A DNA stretch of 64,000 nt from Setomelanomma holmii (taxonomy: Eukaryota > Ascomycota > Dothideomycetes > Pleosporales > Phaeosphaeriaceae). Each line of letters begins with the position of its first letter. The stretch's first letter is position 1. Positions 22,563 through 35,165 of the stretch are shown here, in pieces. The stretch lies in the NCBI GenBank assembly GCA_010015745.1, contig ML978167.1:248001-312000 (forward strand), in the 5' to 3' direction. The translations under genes and the position numbers were made by a program. Under the pieces are notes generated by a model. That model was not told the origin of the DNA and searched no databases. It saw only the letters and a program-made list of their open reading frames with translations.

Positions 22563-24883
22563 AGCAAACGACTCCTGGTCGAATTCGACGGTATAGGAAG
22601 CTCTGAAGATATACGCAGCACGATTAGCAAGATATAGTTAGCAACACTCTTCTTAGTTGGGTACATGGGATACATCCGGGAAACGTTTGTGTTCGGGATC
22701 TCTTACGCTGCGAGTTCGTCATGATCATCACACTCAGACTGCTTTCCTTTCCCATCCCTCATTTAGCGCGAGCTTCTTGCTCGCTTTCCAGGCTTTCATA
22801 TCCCCTTTTGATACCCGCATCTTGCGAATCTTGTGAATCTTTGCCCAGCTTGTGTTCTCTAGCGCTTCAATATATCAAGTCTTCATTGATACTCTGGCAC
22901 CAGGTGATGCAATAATTCGTGCACTGTCAGCGACAATGCCACCACAGTGTCAACATTTAAGTTTTATTTACACAGAGGCCTGTCTGTCCTCGGAGTGTTT
23001 TGTCGTTGACAAAATTTAGAGACCAAAAGAATTTGAAGTTGTACAGGGGCCCCTACGACATTTGTTTTCACGAGGGTACTTGATGAGCGCCGCGTACGAA
23101 TTATTGCACGACCTGGTATTGATCATGTTCAAAGTGATATCGTGATTGCAGATCAGTACTACACAATCAAAAACTTCTCACAGAAATCATGATTTGCCTC
23201 GCTGATCAACGAACGCCCAGGAACGGCACTCGTGATACTTCACATGCCGTACGCGACAGCCAAAGTAAAGCCGAGCCGTCACAACGAACTCTAATCCCCC
23301 CCCCCCCCCCCGAAACCGTTGACCAATGCCTCACAGCCACACTGCAAATGTCACCCATGCCAGCCGGCGCATCCCAAGCCCGCTTGCAAATCTTCATTTG
23401 CCAAGACCATTGCTTTTCCCGGTGGCTGGTGGTCGTGCGGAAATTGCGCTCACCACCTCATGAAACTCTAGCGTCGGCTGCGAAGGTTGTGGGTGAGGCT
23501 GAGTTGAGCCACAATCAAACGCCAACACGAGATGGGAGGAGGGGCCCAAAACGAGATTGCAATGTTGCATGGAATTGAGAGCTTGATGTGTGTGTGCTGT
23601 CAAGTGACTCAAGTCTGTGCGAGCGTGCGACATCCTTTCGTGAGTTTGCAGCACCGTCGGCAATGAAGGCTTCTTCCAGCAGCTTCGCATCATGGAAGGA
23701 GTAATGGAGGTTGGTTTGAATAGATTGAAGGTCGGACATTTCCACACGTTGTTTCAAGACTACTGAGCCAACTGCAAGGCAGTCTGATCTGAATTTATGT
23801 CCTCTCAAAATCGCGCTTGTGGACGTGAATTTTCACTTTACTTGCCATGGAAAGGCTCGTACCGCAATCGAAGTGTTCGCACGCGTCCAGGTGTTCGACG
23901 ATCCATGATCTCGAAGTCATGTATCATGTAGGTGTATCGTTGAGACAAAGACGGAATCGATGATCTTGCTTTGCCCATACTAAGGTTCACAATGATTGTA
24001 TTGCATCCGGCCACGACGGTGCTGCTGCAAACGGTCAGCTACCACCACTTAGCCTGATCGACGAATTGACTCGCATACCACCAATGTGGTTTCAGCAAAA
24101 TCAATCCCAGTCCCATGGGCCTGTAGTCCAAACATAAGAGTAGCCCCGTCTGGCTCATCTTCGGTGCGTGATCATCTTTCTTCACGGACCACACAGACGT
24201 CATGACATTACGAATTTTTGACGATAGCTGCAGAGAAACTATGTGCGACATGGCGCTTGCGACACCGCCGACAGGTTGAGGAGTATGTAGCACTACCTAA
24301 TGTCAGCAATGACTCCCGGATTGATATGTAAGATTCGTGATTCGCTATGAGAAAGACCTATGTAACAAGGAGATGTAGGAAATAGCTTTTACTTCCAGTC
24401 GAGTCTGTATGTGGTGACGGTTGGGCAATTGTTACCTAGTCGATACATTGGGACAGAGCACCCAAAGGAATGGTGTGGACGAAATTACCGTCCAAAAGCA
24501 AGTATAGCGCGAGAGTGTAAGGAGCGACCGTGATGCCCAAGTTCTGTAGTAACTGCCCATTTCATTGTCCGTATCTAGACACCCAAGACGCCAGTATTGA
24601 GTCGAAACTGGAGATATATAACACAGATGAATAGGCTTCTGCAACCCATGCCTAGTAAGTAACGGGGTATACCGTACTATAAAGTAACGCCCACACAGGA
24701 AACTGCTACTCTCGTCGTCAAGCGTGATTGCACACTATAGTGCGAGATGTGGTAGAGATGAGGGTTGGCGAGTCAGATGAAGAGGTTGAGGAGTTGAAAG
24801 TCGTAAAGCGAGATCCAACGATGGAAGGATGCAATGGTAAGAAGAATGAGGTATTGTTCTTGCGATTGCGGTCGCCAAGGAGC
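22563..24883. other. Intergenic with a 16-base poly-C run
   Basis: About 2.3 kb with no gene I can support. It contains an uninterrupted run of 16 cytosines at 23296-23311. The remainder has only short overlapping frames with no domain. Its two ends are the 3' flanks of convergent genes, so it is not a shared promoter. Confidence 0.5.
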
Positions 24884-25812
24884 TCATACGTTGGTGACCT
24901 AACGTAATGTTAGTGACAAGAACTACATCAAGAGATTCGTCACGTCATACCTTCAATATCCGCCTCGAGTAGTCCTCGTTATCTGCAATACTGCCATTGC
25001 TCTGCCTCCTGTCCACAAAGCTTGGGTCAATGCGCGAGTCGTTCATTGACGAGTTGCTCGTGTGCAGCTTGCCTCCAGCGACGAACTGATCGACGTTGGC
25101 GGCATTGCGACGATAGTCCTCCTCAGCCTGCTTCTGGCGCCTTCGTCGCATGAAGAACCATACGCCACCAATGATTGCGCCCAATCCGACAATGCCTACC
25201 ACGACGCCTGCAGCAATGCCTGCAGTGTTCGGTTTGCTGTCTTCCTTTGGCTTCGCTGACGGAGTGACGATCTGGGTTGCGACAGGTGCTGCTGAGGTGG
25301 CAGGTGTTGATGACTTGGTCGAGGACGAAGAGCTGGAGATGGAGTAGTAGTCGACCTTATTTCGTGTATTGCCAGTGAGTTCGATCCACAGTTTGCCGGC
25401 TCCACCACCTGGTGTCGTTAGTACGATTCAAGAATTGACTAGCATGCGACGTACACTTCCACCTGTCGTCACCAGAGCATGTCGTTTCGCAGGAGCTGTT
25501 GTCGACCTGCCATGCCTTGGCCGGGATCAAGTCTCCACACCAGCAGTTCACGCCGTCTGACAGGCCCATGACGGCCTTGTTTTCCTGCAAGCAGACCAGT
25601 TGGCAATTACCGGGGCTTTGGAAATCGTAGTTGCCATGGTTCTCGAGAGGCGTCCCTGTTGCGAAGCAGCCGATATCGACCAAAGCGCTCGCGGGTTTGG
25701 TAATGGTGGGCGTCGTGATGGGGTTCTTGATAGTGGGTGTCGCTGTGTCGGCAGCTGCAGTCAGCAGCATCGAGGCCGCTGCGAGAGCGGTCGCGAATCT
25801 AACGAGGACCAT
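24884..25812 (-). CDS. WSC-domain single-pass membrane protein
   Basis: WSC proteins sense cell-wall stress or bind wall glycans at the cell surface. Exons 25455-25812, 24951-25408 and 24884-24898 give about 276 residues. The last exon codes only for VTNV after ILK. A signal peptide (MVLVRFATALAAASMLLTAAA) is followed by a Thr/Pro stretch and a Cys-rich WSC domain (IGCFATG, NCQLVCLQENKAVMG, NCWCGDLIP, CETTCSGD). A short Ser/Thr-rich stem leads to one membrane segment (IAAGVVVGIVGLGAIIGG) and a basic stop-transfer (RRRRQK). The tail is hydrophilic, about 60 residues. The stem is much shorter than in yeast Wsc1, so a sensor role is only inferred. Confidence 0.88.
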
Positions 25813-27632
25813 GTTTGTGGTGGGGGTGGGTGGGTGTTGTTAGTACGAGGTGATGAGCGCCTGTCCTCTATACCAGCAGATGCGGACTATTGTTCTGCGT
25901 TAGCGGCGTGCTCATTCACATTCACTTGCAAACGCAGGTCGCACCTTCGGCCTACTCGCAAGAGGGTGCACACATGCAAGGCCTCTGGTGCCTGTCGCTC
26001 GCGGGTATTGTTTGAACGGGATGCGCTGGTGACGGGCGGCACGCGGCGGGTGTGCGGTCGGCGGTGGGTACGGGGTTGTAGCGGGTTGTCGAAATCGTGA
26101 AGAGGGTCAAGTCGCACAGTTGGCAGCCGCGTAGAGGTTCAGCAGTGGACTCGCTCAGCGATGCCCGGTCTGCCGGATTCGAAACGCGGTGCGTTGGGTG
26201 CTGGCGGTCGTGGGTGGCCCGGAATTTGTTTCGCGTTTCACCCCCTAAGTGCCTTCACTTATGCAGAAGGAATGTATCAGCGGTCACAGCTGGTGCAGCG
26301 AAAGAGCTGTTGATGAAAGCAAAGACGGAGCAGTAACGAGTGTGGGTGTCTGACGACAAGGAATGACTGGAGTGGGTTGAGAGCGCGAGAGAGGCCTGTG
26401 GGCGTGTGGGTCGAGGAGAAAGGGAGATGGGAAGGAGCGAAGGCCCCCGATCGGGCAAGACTCTAATTTAGCGTTGACCGACACGACACGCCTGCAAATT
26501 CCGCCGCGCAGGGCCCTATTGGACGCTCTCTACGTTGATTGCGCCGTGCCTCTAACAATATGGCAGTGCATTCGCGCGACAATGCACCCTCTCTGCGTGC
26601 AGGTCACGATGCGTCCGGCAGCGTCAAGAGCAGCGATGCTTTCACGATGGCACACTCTTTGAGCGAGCGCGCGGCCAGCTGCAAGGTACCCGCTATCCAA
26701 ATAGCCAATCAACGCGTTGTTCCTGAGCCAAGTCCCCGCCGGTTTTGCGCATTTGTTTCATCCTTGCGCAGGAGAGAGCGTCGTTGGCCAACCACGCGGC
26801 CCAGCATGAAGCGCTCGCTGGGCTTTTGTCGCTGACGTTGCCTGCGTCTCGAAGCCGCGCTGCCATGCGACGGTGCTTTGCATGGCGTGCTCTGCCTGCG
26901 GTCGAGAATGTTCTCTTCCCGCTGCTTTGAGCTGTTGAGATCGAGCACAGAGCGAGCTGAAGGTGGGAATCGTGGCCCGTCGACGGCTTGCAATGACATT
27001 GCATGCTGACCGGTCCAGAGTGGGTGCTTGTTGACATGTAAGATCCTTGACAGCCTGCGGAGTCTTCGGCTTGCACGTTGATTTTGGAGAGCAATGCCTG
27101 CGCTCCCGACCAAAAATGGCCGGCCGAGCTATTGATGGGTCTGAACCGTCCGATGCACACGTCAGGTCCGAGAAGAGGCGCAGGTTGAAGTATCGATTGT
27201 CTTGGCATAGTCGTGAAGACATTCGCGGAGCTCGAATGTCAAGCTCGCGCGCCGGTAAGCCTTCCGAACAGGCGTCAAGAGTCTGGGAGTTTCACCTCGA
27301 GACGCATGGTAGCGTTATGCTGTGCCTGTGTGCCATTTCGGTAAGGTTGTGGTGCAGCATGCACACGAGACTTCCAGCTGGACAATTTGCTATTCTAGAA
27401 GATGTCGTCTCCGATGTCATTATTCCTTCACATGTCTGAGCCTTGTCTTGCTGATCCGTACACCACTATAGACAACATTCGCCATCCTTCAACAGCCATT
27501 GTCGGTCAACGTGCTACGAGACGCATCCGCTGTGTTAGTCAGCATGCCAAGACCACACATCCTAATTGGGACAGCTAGCTGTCGCAGACATCAAACTGCA
27601 ATGCGAACCTCCCATGACCAGCACCGCGCTTG
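25813..27632. other. Intergenic, nothing recognised
   Basis: About 1.8 kb between two divergently transcribed genes (WSC protein on minus, 814-aa protein on plus), so both promoters lie here. Short overlapping frames show no domain. Confidence 0.45.
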
Positions 27633-30077
27633 ATGCGACGACCGCCCATTGCCTGCCGCCGAGCAGTGCAATCGCTTCAGCCTCCTTCGGCACAGCACAT
27701 CTGGGTCTCAGATGAGCTGCTGTCGAGCACCTTCAACCGCTTTTTCCGAAATTCTGGTCCCCGCCAAAAACGCCATGGCAGCCATGTCCCGGGGCCATTG
27801 GAGGCCAGGAGGAGGGCAACGAAGCGTCGAATGACCGTGTCGGCCAGTTTCTACCCTCAAGATAACTTTCCTCCTTCTTTCAGCCTCGGCGCGTTGTTCG
27901 GCTTCCGCTCAAGCCCCCAACCATCGTGGAGATATGAACCACCGTCTCTGCAGGCGGACAGGAACTCCTCCGATCAAGCCACACATGATCAGACTGGTCC
28001 ATGGAATCTGGAAAAACAGGGAGAAGAAGTGTGGGACACTCCTGGACCTGAGGCTGCTCTTGACTGTGCACCTCGACACAACGTCCCCTCCACGGTCGCC
28101 AAATCCTCGTCGCAAGCTGCCTACTCGTTCGCCCAAAATATCGCACCGATACTTACAGACAAACGCTCGACTCCCCAATCCCGAACAGATAGCAAGGCGA
28201 CCAAAGAAGATGATGTTACACACATCCTTTCACGAGACGAATATAAGGCTTGTTTTGAGAGCTTCAAGGTTGATCTTGCCAGCGCACACAAAGTCTCAGC
28301 CCAGACACTAGCGCAATGTCTACTCAGAGCGCTTCCAGATTATCGATCCAATGCCCGCAATGCTTGGACATTCCACGGTCTACTCTTCAGGCACCTTCTG
28401 GATGTGGGAACAGATCCTATAGTCATACTGGAGGGACACGATCTGTCCACATTCTCTGTCCCGCCTGTGTATTCGCAAGAAAGTATCGACTTTCTGAGAT
28501 GCCTCAAAGAGTTGGTCACGAAGTACCCTCAGCGTCACACCATCGTTCACAAGATACACGTTAGGATGGCGGAGAATGCTAGGCTGGCGCGCATCTCGAA
28601 GGATACCGAAGGAGACATCAGGATCATGACGCTCATACGGCATTTGTGGCACTCCGCCTCATCGCAAGGTCTGGAACATGGATCGAACACGGAGAGGCTA
28701 TGTCTCAAGCTCGCCAGCAAAGTAGGCAGTCAGCCGTACAGTCGCATGCTACGAGCGGTCTTGAAGAATAGCACACTGGCGAGAGGTCATTTTCCGACAT
28801 TTCTTGACCACATTGCGGCAAATTCTGGACTGGTTGATGCCGCTGTGCATCTGCTACGCTGTCTGCCAGATGCGCAACTACTTGAGTGGGCGTCAATCTT
28901 GAGCTTAAATATTGCCAAGACAGCCACCTCAAATCCAAAGATTGCTCCAAGTGCATCCCGGCAACGAATATACGTATGGTTACAACTTCTATGCAAGCTG
29001 GACGCGGGGTCATCATTGCCTCACGTTTCGGCTATGGATGCGGCTTTGCACTCGATTGCAAGACATGTCTTTGCTGAAGCAAAAGAGGTTCACGGACGCT
29101 TTCACATTCTAATGAGTGGACTTCTTCTGAAGGTAGCACAGACGACCGCTCAACGCCATATCGCGGAGAGGACGATTCCGGATATGTTGGCTTCACTCGA
29201 TCATGCTTCGGAGCAGTATGCCCCAATGTCGGTCGAGCTTGTAGTGGGTACTGTCGTGTCACTACTGCAGCGGCATGATTTGCCATATGAGCCTCTCGTC
29301 GGGATCATTCTTCACGCCTTTCCTCGGAGCTCACGCCTCGAAACACTCCTTACCTTGTTGAAAGTACTGGACAAGAAAAGACTCGCACTGGTGGATACAA
29401 CACTTCTTCAATACTCCATTGACGAGCGCGTCACTGCACTGCGCAGTCAAAGCGAGGCACCTGTTCTCACTGAGAAGAGACGACAACATTACGCCTTCCA
29501 ACTGCGCGTCTGCCAAAATATCGGTAGCCTTCTGAGCCGTATAAGCTCAACCCCAGTCTTTCTGTTGCCTGAGCTCGAAGCCTTGCAGGCTCAACGGCAA
29601 TTTGATCATATCCTCGTTCAAGCCGAGGCTGCCCATGCGTTACCACTAGTGTATCGTAATGTAATGTCCAATCTTACCATCCAGACGCGTGTCAACCTAA
29701 TACATCAACTCGCACATCAATACTCGATCGACAACACACGCTCTCAGCGCCAAGCTTGGCGCGCGATGTACTACCTGTACAAGTACCTCCAGCGCTACTC
29801 ATTGCCAATGGGACCCCTCTTTACCAAGGCGTTGGTAAATATCTCGCTTGTGCGAGGCCTTTCCGAGAATCAGTTTGTCAGTGCAAGGCGCCTGATATGG
29901 GTATGTCATGTCGTTGCAAGAGTGGAAGGCGAGGACGTGGCCAGGAAGATTGAGAAGGACTTTTGGGAGTGGCGTGGCGATCTCATTAAGCATGCTAAGA
30001 GCGTCTATGTCAGTGTTGGAGGCGGTCGACAGGACAAGGCACATATTGGGACGATGAACAAGTTGGGGCTGCTGTAA
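27633..30077 (+). CDS. Uncharacterised 814-aa protein, possibly mitochondrial
   Basis: One uninterrupted frame of 814 codons from ATG at 27633. I do not recognise a named domain. The first 70 residues are rich in Arg and poor in acidic residues (MRRPPIACRRAVQSL, ARRRATKRRM), as in mitochondrial targeting sequences. The body is alpha-helical with repeated hydrophobic helices, suggestive of a PPR/TPR-like repeat protein, ending QDKAHIGTMNKLGLL. Coding bias is even and no intron is needed. It converges with the FluG gene, with only 128 bases between stop codons. A role in organelle RNA metabolism would fit the architecture but is a guess. Confidence 0.8.
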   Translation: MRRPPIACRRAVQSLQPPSAQHIWVSDELLSSTFNRFFRNSGPRQKRHGSHVPGPLEARRRATKRRMTVSASFYPQDNFPPSFSLGALFGFRSSPQPSWRYEPPSLQADRNSSDQATHDQTGPWNLEKQGEEVWDTPGPEAALDCAPRHNVPSTVAKSSSQAAYSFAQNIAPILTDKRSTPQSRTDSKATKEDDVTHILSRDEYKACFESFKVDLASAHKVSAQTLAQCLLRALPDYRSNARNAWTFHGLLFRHLLDVGTDPIVILEGHDLSTFSVPPVYSQESIDFLRCLKELVTKYPQRHTIVHKIHVRMAENARLARISKDTEGDIRIMTLIRHLWHSASSQGLEHGSNTERLCLKLASKVGSQPYSRMLRAVLKNSTLARGHFPTFLDHIAANSGLVDAAVHLLRCLPDAQLLEWASILSLNIAKTATSNPKIAPSASRQRIYVWLQLLCKLDAGSSLPHVSAMDAALHSIARHVFAEAKEVHGRFHILMSGLLLKVAQTTAQRHIAERTIPDMLASLDHASEQYAPMSVELVVGTVVSLLQRHDLPYEPLVGIILHAFPRSSRLETLLTLLKVLDKKRLALVDTTLLQYSIDERVTALRSQSEAPVLTEKRRQHYAFQLRVCQNIGSLLSRISSTPVFLLPELEALQAQRQFDHILVQAEAAHALPLVYRNVMSNLTIQTRVNLIHQLAHQYSIDNTRSQRQAWRAMYYLYKYLQRYSLPMGPLFTKALVNISLVRGLSENQFVSARRLIWVCHVVARVEGEDVARKIEKDFWEWRGDLIKHAKSVYVSVGGGRQDKAHIGTMNKLGLL

Positions 30078-30205
30078 CGAGGCGCGACTACATACGAATA
30101 TGAATATACAAAACAGACATTACAAGACTCGCTCTCGTTACTCATAAACCGGATCTCGTAGCTCGTGACTGCGTAAAAGCATCAGCAAAGACAAATATCC
30201 TGCTC

Positions 30206-33101
30206 CTAATACCGCTCAATCAACCACACCCTCCTCTCTCCCTCGCCCATCTTTCCCAACATCTTCTGCTCACTATTCTTCATAACCACATAACTGCCCA
30301 CAACCTCATGTCCCAACGCCTCAACCAACGACCCATCACCCTTCAAATCCTCCACCGCCTCCCCCAAACTCGCCGGCATCTTCCTCACAACCCCGTACTG
30401 CTTTCTCCCCTCATCGTCCAGCGTGGACGGATTCACCTGCACATCTCGCTCCGCGAAGTCCTGTACACCAGACTGCAGCCCCAGTAAACCAGCAGCGATG
30501 ATCGCCGCCATGCTGAGATATGGATTCGCAATACCGTCCAGACATCTGATTTCCCAGCGCCCATTCTTGATTCTGCGAAGAGGGACTTCACGATTCTGCG
30601 TGCCCCACGCAACCCAAGTCCCACCCGTCCACGCATCGTCTACAACGCGTGCATAACTCTCCTCCGCAGGCAACGTAAACGCACACAGCGCGGGTAAATG
30701 CTGTAACACACCACCGACAAAGAACTGCACGTCCCTTTCCGGTGGATGTAAACTAACATGGGCATGCGCCGCCGTCCCAGCACCCCTATCACCAAATGGT
30801 TTCGGATGCAGAGTCGCGCGCAGATCGTGCAGGGCGGCGATTTGATGTATGACTTGGCGCGCCTGGATGACCGTGTCAATAGCCAGCAGCGGTGGTAGCG
30901 GTGGGAGGATGAATTCGTACTGGCTGGGGCCGGATTCAGCGTGGAATTGCTGGATTTCGATGCCCATGGCGTCGAGTGCGAGGACGATTTCGGACAGGAA
31001 GGGGAGTTGGAGCCATTGTTCGGGGGACATGGTGCCCCATGCGTGGGTGGTTGTTAGAGGTGTGAAGGGGTCGGGTGTGTCTTGTTGGGTGGTGGTGGTG
31101 GAGGTGAATGGGTTCTTGGGTGTGTTGTTGCGGGAGAGGAAGGTTACTTCGATTTCGAAGCCGACGAGGAGAGTGATGGCGTGTGTGTATTGGAGGTCGT
31201 TGATTAGTGTTTCGAGAGCGTTGCGAGGGCAGCCAGGCAGTGGAATGCCGGATTCGGACCGCCAGTAGGACAGAACAGTGGCGGAAGGGAGAGGGTCTTG
31301 GTTGTGCGTCTTTCGAAGAGATCGAAGATCTGGTTCGATGTAGATCTGGCCCGTGGTATTGACAGCGGGTGTCAAGCCGTCGTTTTGCAAAGTGCCAGTA
31401 TTGCCTTGCGAAATCCCAATGGGAACGCCTTCGCGAACCATGCGGGCAAACTCCTTGATCGGTATGATGCGCGACCGAATCGTGGCCATGTAGTCAAGCC
31501 ATTGGACATAGATGAACTTGGTGTCGGGGTTTTTCTTGATGAAGTCGTCGAACAGCTGGGTTTCGTAGACTTTAGGTGCCGTGGGAGGTGGCGGGAAGGC
31601 CGGCGGCACTGTCTCATATGGCGATCCTGTGCGTGGATCGAGCGGACCAGGTGTCGCAGGTTGACTGGTTGATCCTGCCGGTGGGATGGGAGGCACACCA
31701 GATGCGAGACTCGGCGACGCTGGTGCGGCCTTTGTGTTGTATGTTAACTGCTTTGGCGTCTCCCGGACTATCTCATCGAACGTCGCCTTAAAGTGTAAGT
31801 CGTAGAGCACGTTCGAGTTGTTGAAGAGGATGTCTTTTGTCATAGCGATGGCCTGGAACGTGGTAAGGTCGCCTTTCTCAATGTATTCGAGGAGTAACTG
31901 TTATGGTCAGTGATGACGTTCCGCAACAAGAACGTGAATTCCGACTAACCTCGAGCCACACTTCGCGAAATTGTAGGTTGGCCAGGTAAAAGGTCTCTGG
32001 GAACCAGTGACCGTCACTGGAGTATAAGAGCTTGCTTCCTGGTACCAGCTCTAATGCTTGACGCAGTATTGCTTGCTGCCCGTCCCTACTAACCATTGGA
32101 AAAACCTCTCCAATATCGAGATAGACATGGCGGTAGACTGTCGCGAGGTATCCGGCTTCCTGTGTGTATGGGTAGGCGGAATGCAGTAACACGAAAGGAA
32201 CATTGGGATAGGCCTCGATTACCTGTTGAAGATAGGCAGGATTCGCCTTCCGAAGGTCTATGTCATTGTCGCCGAGTCCTGTGTGAAGCTGAAGTGGCTT
32301 AGATAGTGAGTCTGAACGCGGGAGATCCTCGGACAGTATTTCCAGCGTCCTCAGCACGAGGTAGTCGTTCAATGGCTTCCTTTCGACTCGGTAGGTGCGC
32401 TTGCGGATGCAGGACTTGACGTGTCGCTCGAATGGATGACCTACGGCCCTCGCAGCTTCTTCGTAGTCTGGTTCGATGTCCAATCCGGTCCTGTAGCAAA
32501 TGACTGTTTTGAATCCGGCCACCTCGGGATCCTTTACTGCTTCCTGAATCTCGCGCTCGAAGGCATCCATGAAATCGACCCAGGTGTCTGGCAGGAATTT
32601 CGTCTTGCCTAGGTCATCTTCGTGTGCGTCTCGCAGTATTCGTTCCATCAATCGTTCTGCGACTGTCTCAATCCGCACAATGCGCTTGCTGGGAGCTTGG
32701 AAGTACTCATCATGCGAGTCATAAGGATAAACCTTTTGCGGCTCTGCGAGGCCATCGTCTATGAGCACCGCATGAACGCCTTCGAAACACCGTCGATGCA
32801 GCACTTGTGCGTTGCTGCGGAACCACTCGACTCTCTGTTCCAAGATATCTTCCCAATCTGCGTCTTCACCACATTCGTAGAGTTGTCGCAGCTGTTTTGC
32901 TGCGCGAAGATGAGATAGAGATTTGAAAGTATCTCTCAGAGCTCGTCCTTGTGCCTCGGTCGTTATTGACTCGAATGGGATAGTGTCTAAGTGTGTTGGT
33001 AGTATCAAATTATGAGCATGGTTGTCAATGATCGGAAAGTGGTTCGCGACATGTCGCAGCTGTTCAAGCGTCGGCCTTGGTGGTCCAATTATTTGGTCCA
33101 T
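30206..33101 (-). CDS. fluG: FluG-type amidohydrolase / glutamine synthetase-like fusion
   Basis: Aspergillus FluG, a two-domain protein of this type, is needed for an extracellular signal that starts conidiation; related proteins occur widely in fungi. Exons 31950-33101 and 30206-31897 (intron donor GTTAGT) give about 947 residues. Residues 1-400 form the amidohydrolase domain (FPIIDNHAHNLILP, LQLHTGLGDNDIDL, VPFVLLHSAYPYTQEAG, LLYSSDGHWFPE). The C-terminal half is GS-like (GFEIEVTFL, FHAESGPSQYEF, HAHVSLHPP, NREVPLRR, CLDGIANPYLSMAAI). Between them lies a Pro/Ser/Thr-rich linker of about 60 residues (PPIPPAGSTSQPATPGPL), which makes the protein longer than the roughly 865 residues I recall for Aspergillus FluG. 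No lesion is seen. Confidence 0.92.
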
Positions 33102-33566
33102 GGTACACTACCCGCGGTTGAGCAATGCGCCTAAGCGATGAGTGCGATGAGCGACGCTCGTGTGGACTTCTTTTGAACCGGAAGATGAGAGCGTAGAGTA
33201 CGAAAACGACTAGTAACCTTCGCGAGAGTTATGCGACGCCGTCCGAGTGGTTGCGGTCAACTGCAAGGAAAGTTGTCGCTTTCTGCGTGCCCCACGAAGT
33301 GGCTTCGAAGCGCATGGGACCAGGTCGTATGACGTCGGTTTAGGCGGAAGGCCGGATCAGTCAGCGGTGAGTCTGCAGCGACGTAAACGCTGTGTAAGGG
33401 TAATGGGCCGCACTCATTGTCATTGTATTATGCGATGCATCAACATGTATTTCGCCAGGTCATTTCGTAACTGGCAGGAGTATGCTGGTGCTCGTCGGCA
33501 GGCGGGGCTACTAGCGCCCTGATGAGCTTACGCCATGCGCTCCTTCAGCCTCGATCAAACCCCTTC
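33102..33566. other. Intergenic; tRNA-like fragment considered and not called
   Basis: Upstream region of fluG. Near 33240-33320 there is a stretch with an A-box-like TCCGAGTGG and a B-box-like GGCTTCGAAGC, but arms do not pair well enough to call a tRNA gene. Confidence 0.4.
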
Positions 33567-35165
33567 TCAATGTGCATCTCCCAATTTCCTTTCTGGGACC
33601 GTCAAAATCTCCATTGTCTTCCACCTCCGTGCCGGAATGCGTCTCTCGTATGATTCATCGATCTCGATGAACGTTCTGCCCTTCGTTTCCGGGATGCAGA
33701 ACCAGACAAAAATGCATCACACTGCCACCACGGCTCCAAATATGAAGACTATCTTACCACCAAGATTGCCTTGATCGGGATTGGTCGCATATGGAAGAGC
33801 AAAAGACCAGATGCATGATGACAACCCGTTCATCATTGTTGCCAGACTCTGCGTGGGTGCGCGGAGGCGCGAAGACGGGTTTTCAGCACTAATCGGCCAG
33901 GCTGCGGAGCCTACGGTACCTTGATACACTGCGCTTGATCAACAATACTCGTGCAGGCGGCAATACCAGTCCTTAGCACGTACCGAAAGACCAGACTGCC
34001 ATAAATGCTATCTGGCCCCAACTTGCGTTGGTCGTCTTGATGCATGCCAAGATCCCGATGATGAACAGAGCAATGGTGAGCACTGCTGTTCCATACAGAG
34101 CGGTGGCCCTTCGACCGAACTTCTCGACAAATACCCAGCCGCACATGTTACCGACGACAATGAGACTGGACATACCGACAGTCATATCGAACGACGTTGA
34201 CGCACTCATGCCACCGAGTTGCATGAAGTAACTCATGTAACCGATCACCCCAGCATTCCTGAAGCGTTCTGAGTGAAGAAAATTGACGTTGCAACAAGCA
34301 TGCGCTTTATATGCTTCTGTGAGAAGCATTCTGCAAGGGAGCCTTGGGTCTTGATCTCTGCATTCTGGCGAGCAAGGGAGTCGTGTATCTCAGCCATGTG
34401 GCCGTCTGTGTCGTAGCCAGCCGAGTGCACTCTGGCAAGGTTGTGACGCGCTTTTTCGTGCCGGCCATGCGCGACTAACCAATATGGAGATCTGACAAAC
34501 ATATTCGTCAGACTCACCAAAGGTATCAATTGCCAGGCAAGTGTTTTGACGTACTCGAGAAAGCACGGTAATACAGCCATACCAACAGCCACGTAACCCC
34601 ATTGCACTGCAAACAACACGCGATACGTCATGTTTCCCTCGTAGAAACTTGCTTGCCTCATAATGCCATACCCGATCAATTGACCCAGGACGATTGCGAA
34701 ATTCTTCCCGGCCGTTATAGCGCCTCGGATCGAAATAGGAGCTATCTCTGTTGCGTAGGTAAGAGCCACGGTACTGAAGCATCCAAGCGGAAGACCTGTA
34801 AGGATTTTCCCGCCGAAGAAGTGAGCTGGCGTGGTCGCAAAGAATTGCAGGAAGATGCCTCCGGTATTGATGATATACGCGACCAAGATACATGGTTGGC
34901 GCCCAAAGTTGTGTACGCCTATGCTGGTCGCGAGCCCCCCGAAAATAATACCTAATACAAGTAAGCTCACCTCCCCTCCTCTCTTATCGCTTCGCGTGCA
35001 GAACTTACCGAATAAAGTCGCAGCTTGGAAACCTAATTGCCAATTTGTATCAACCACATAGTCACCACCATAGGGGTGGCCAAAGTCTTTCCTGAATTCC
35101 ACGATGGAGACACCAACTCCACCAGCTAAGGAGTCGAATCCAAACATGATACATGTGAAAAACAT
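33567..35165 (-). pseudogene. MFS sugar transporter relic
   Basis: Sugar porters of the major facilitator superfamily move hexoses or glucosides across the plasma membrane. The relic retains FGFDSLAGGVG, NFGRQPCILVAYI, GLPLGCFSTVALTYATEIAP, IRGAITAGKNFAIVLGQLIGYG, SPYWLVAHGRHEKARHNL, VEKFGRRATALYG and PETKGRTFIEIDE. Introns at 34952-35008, 34492-34554 and 33929-33983 remain canonical. Two lesions break it: one base is missing near 34256 (between TQNASG and AGVIGYMSYF), and TGA at 33717-33719 replaces a residue within FIFGAVVAV-stop-CIFVWF. The first codons may lie slightly upstream of 35165. The family resembles alpha-glucoside/quinate-type porters; substrate is uncertain. Confidence 0.82.

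Noticed and set aside
33230..33330. tRNA-like stretch with TCCGAGTGG and GGCTTCGAAGC boxes
   Set aside because: A D-arm and an anticodon stem (CAACT/AGTTG) can be drawn, but the anticodon loop has eight bases and the T-arm and acceptor do not pair well. It could be a decayed tRNA or chance; a tRNA covariance search would decide.
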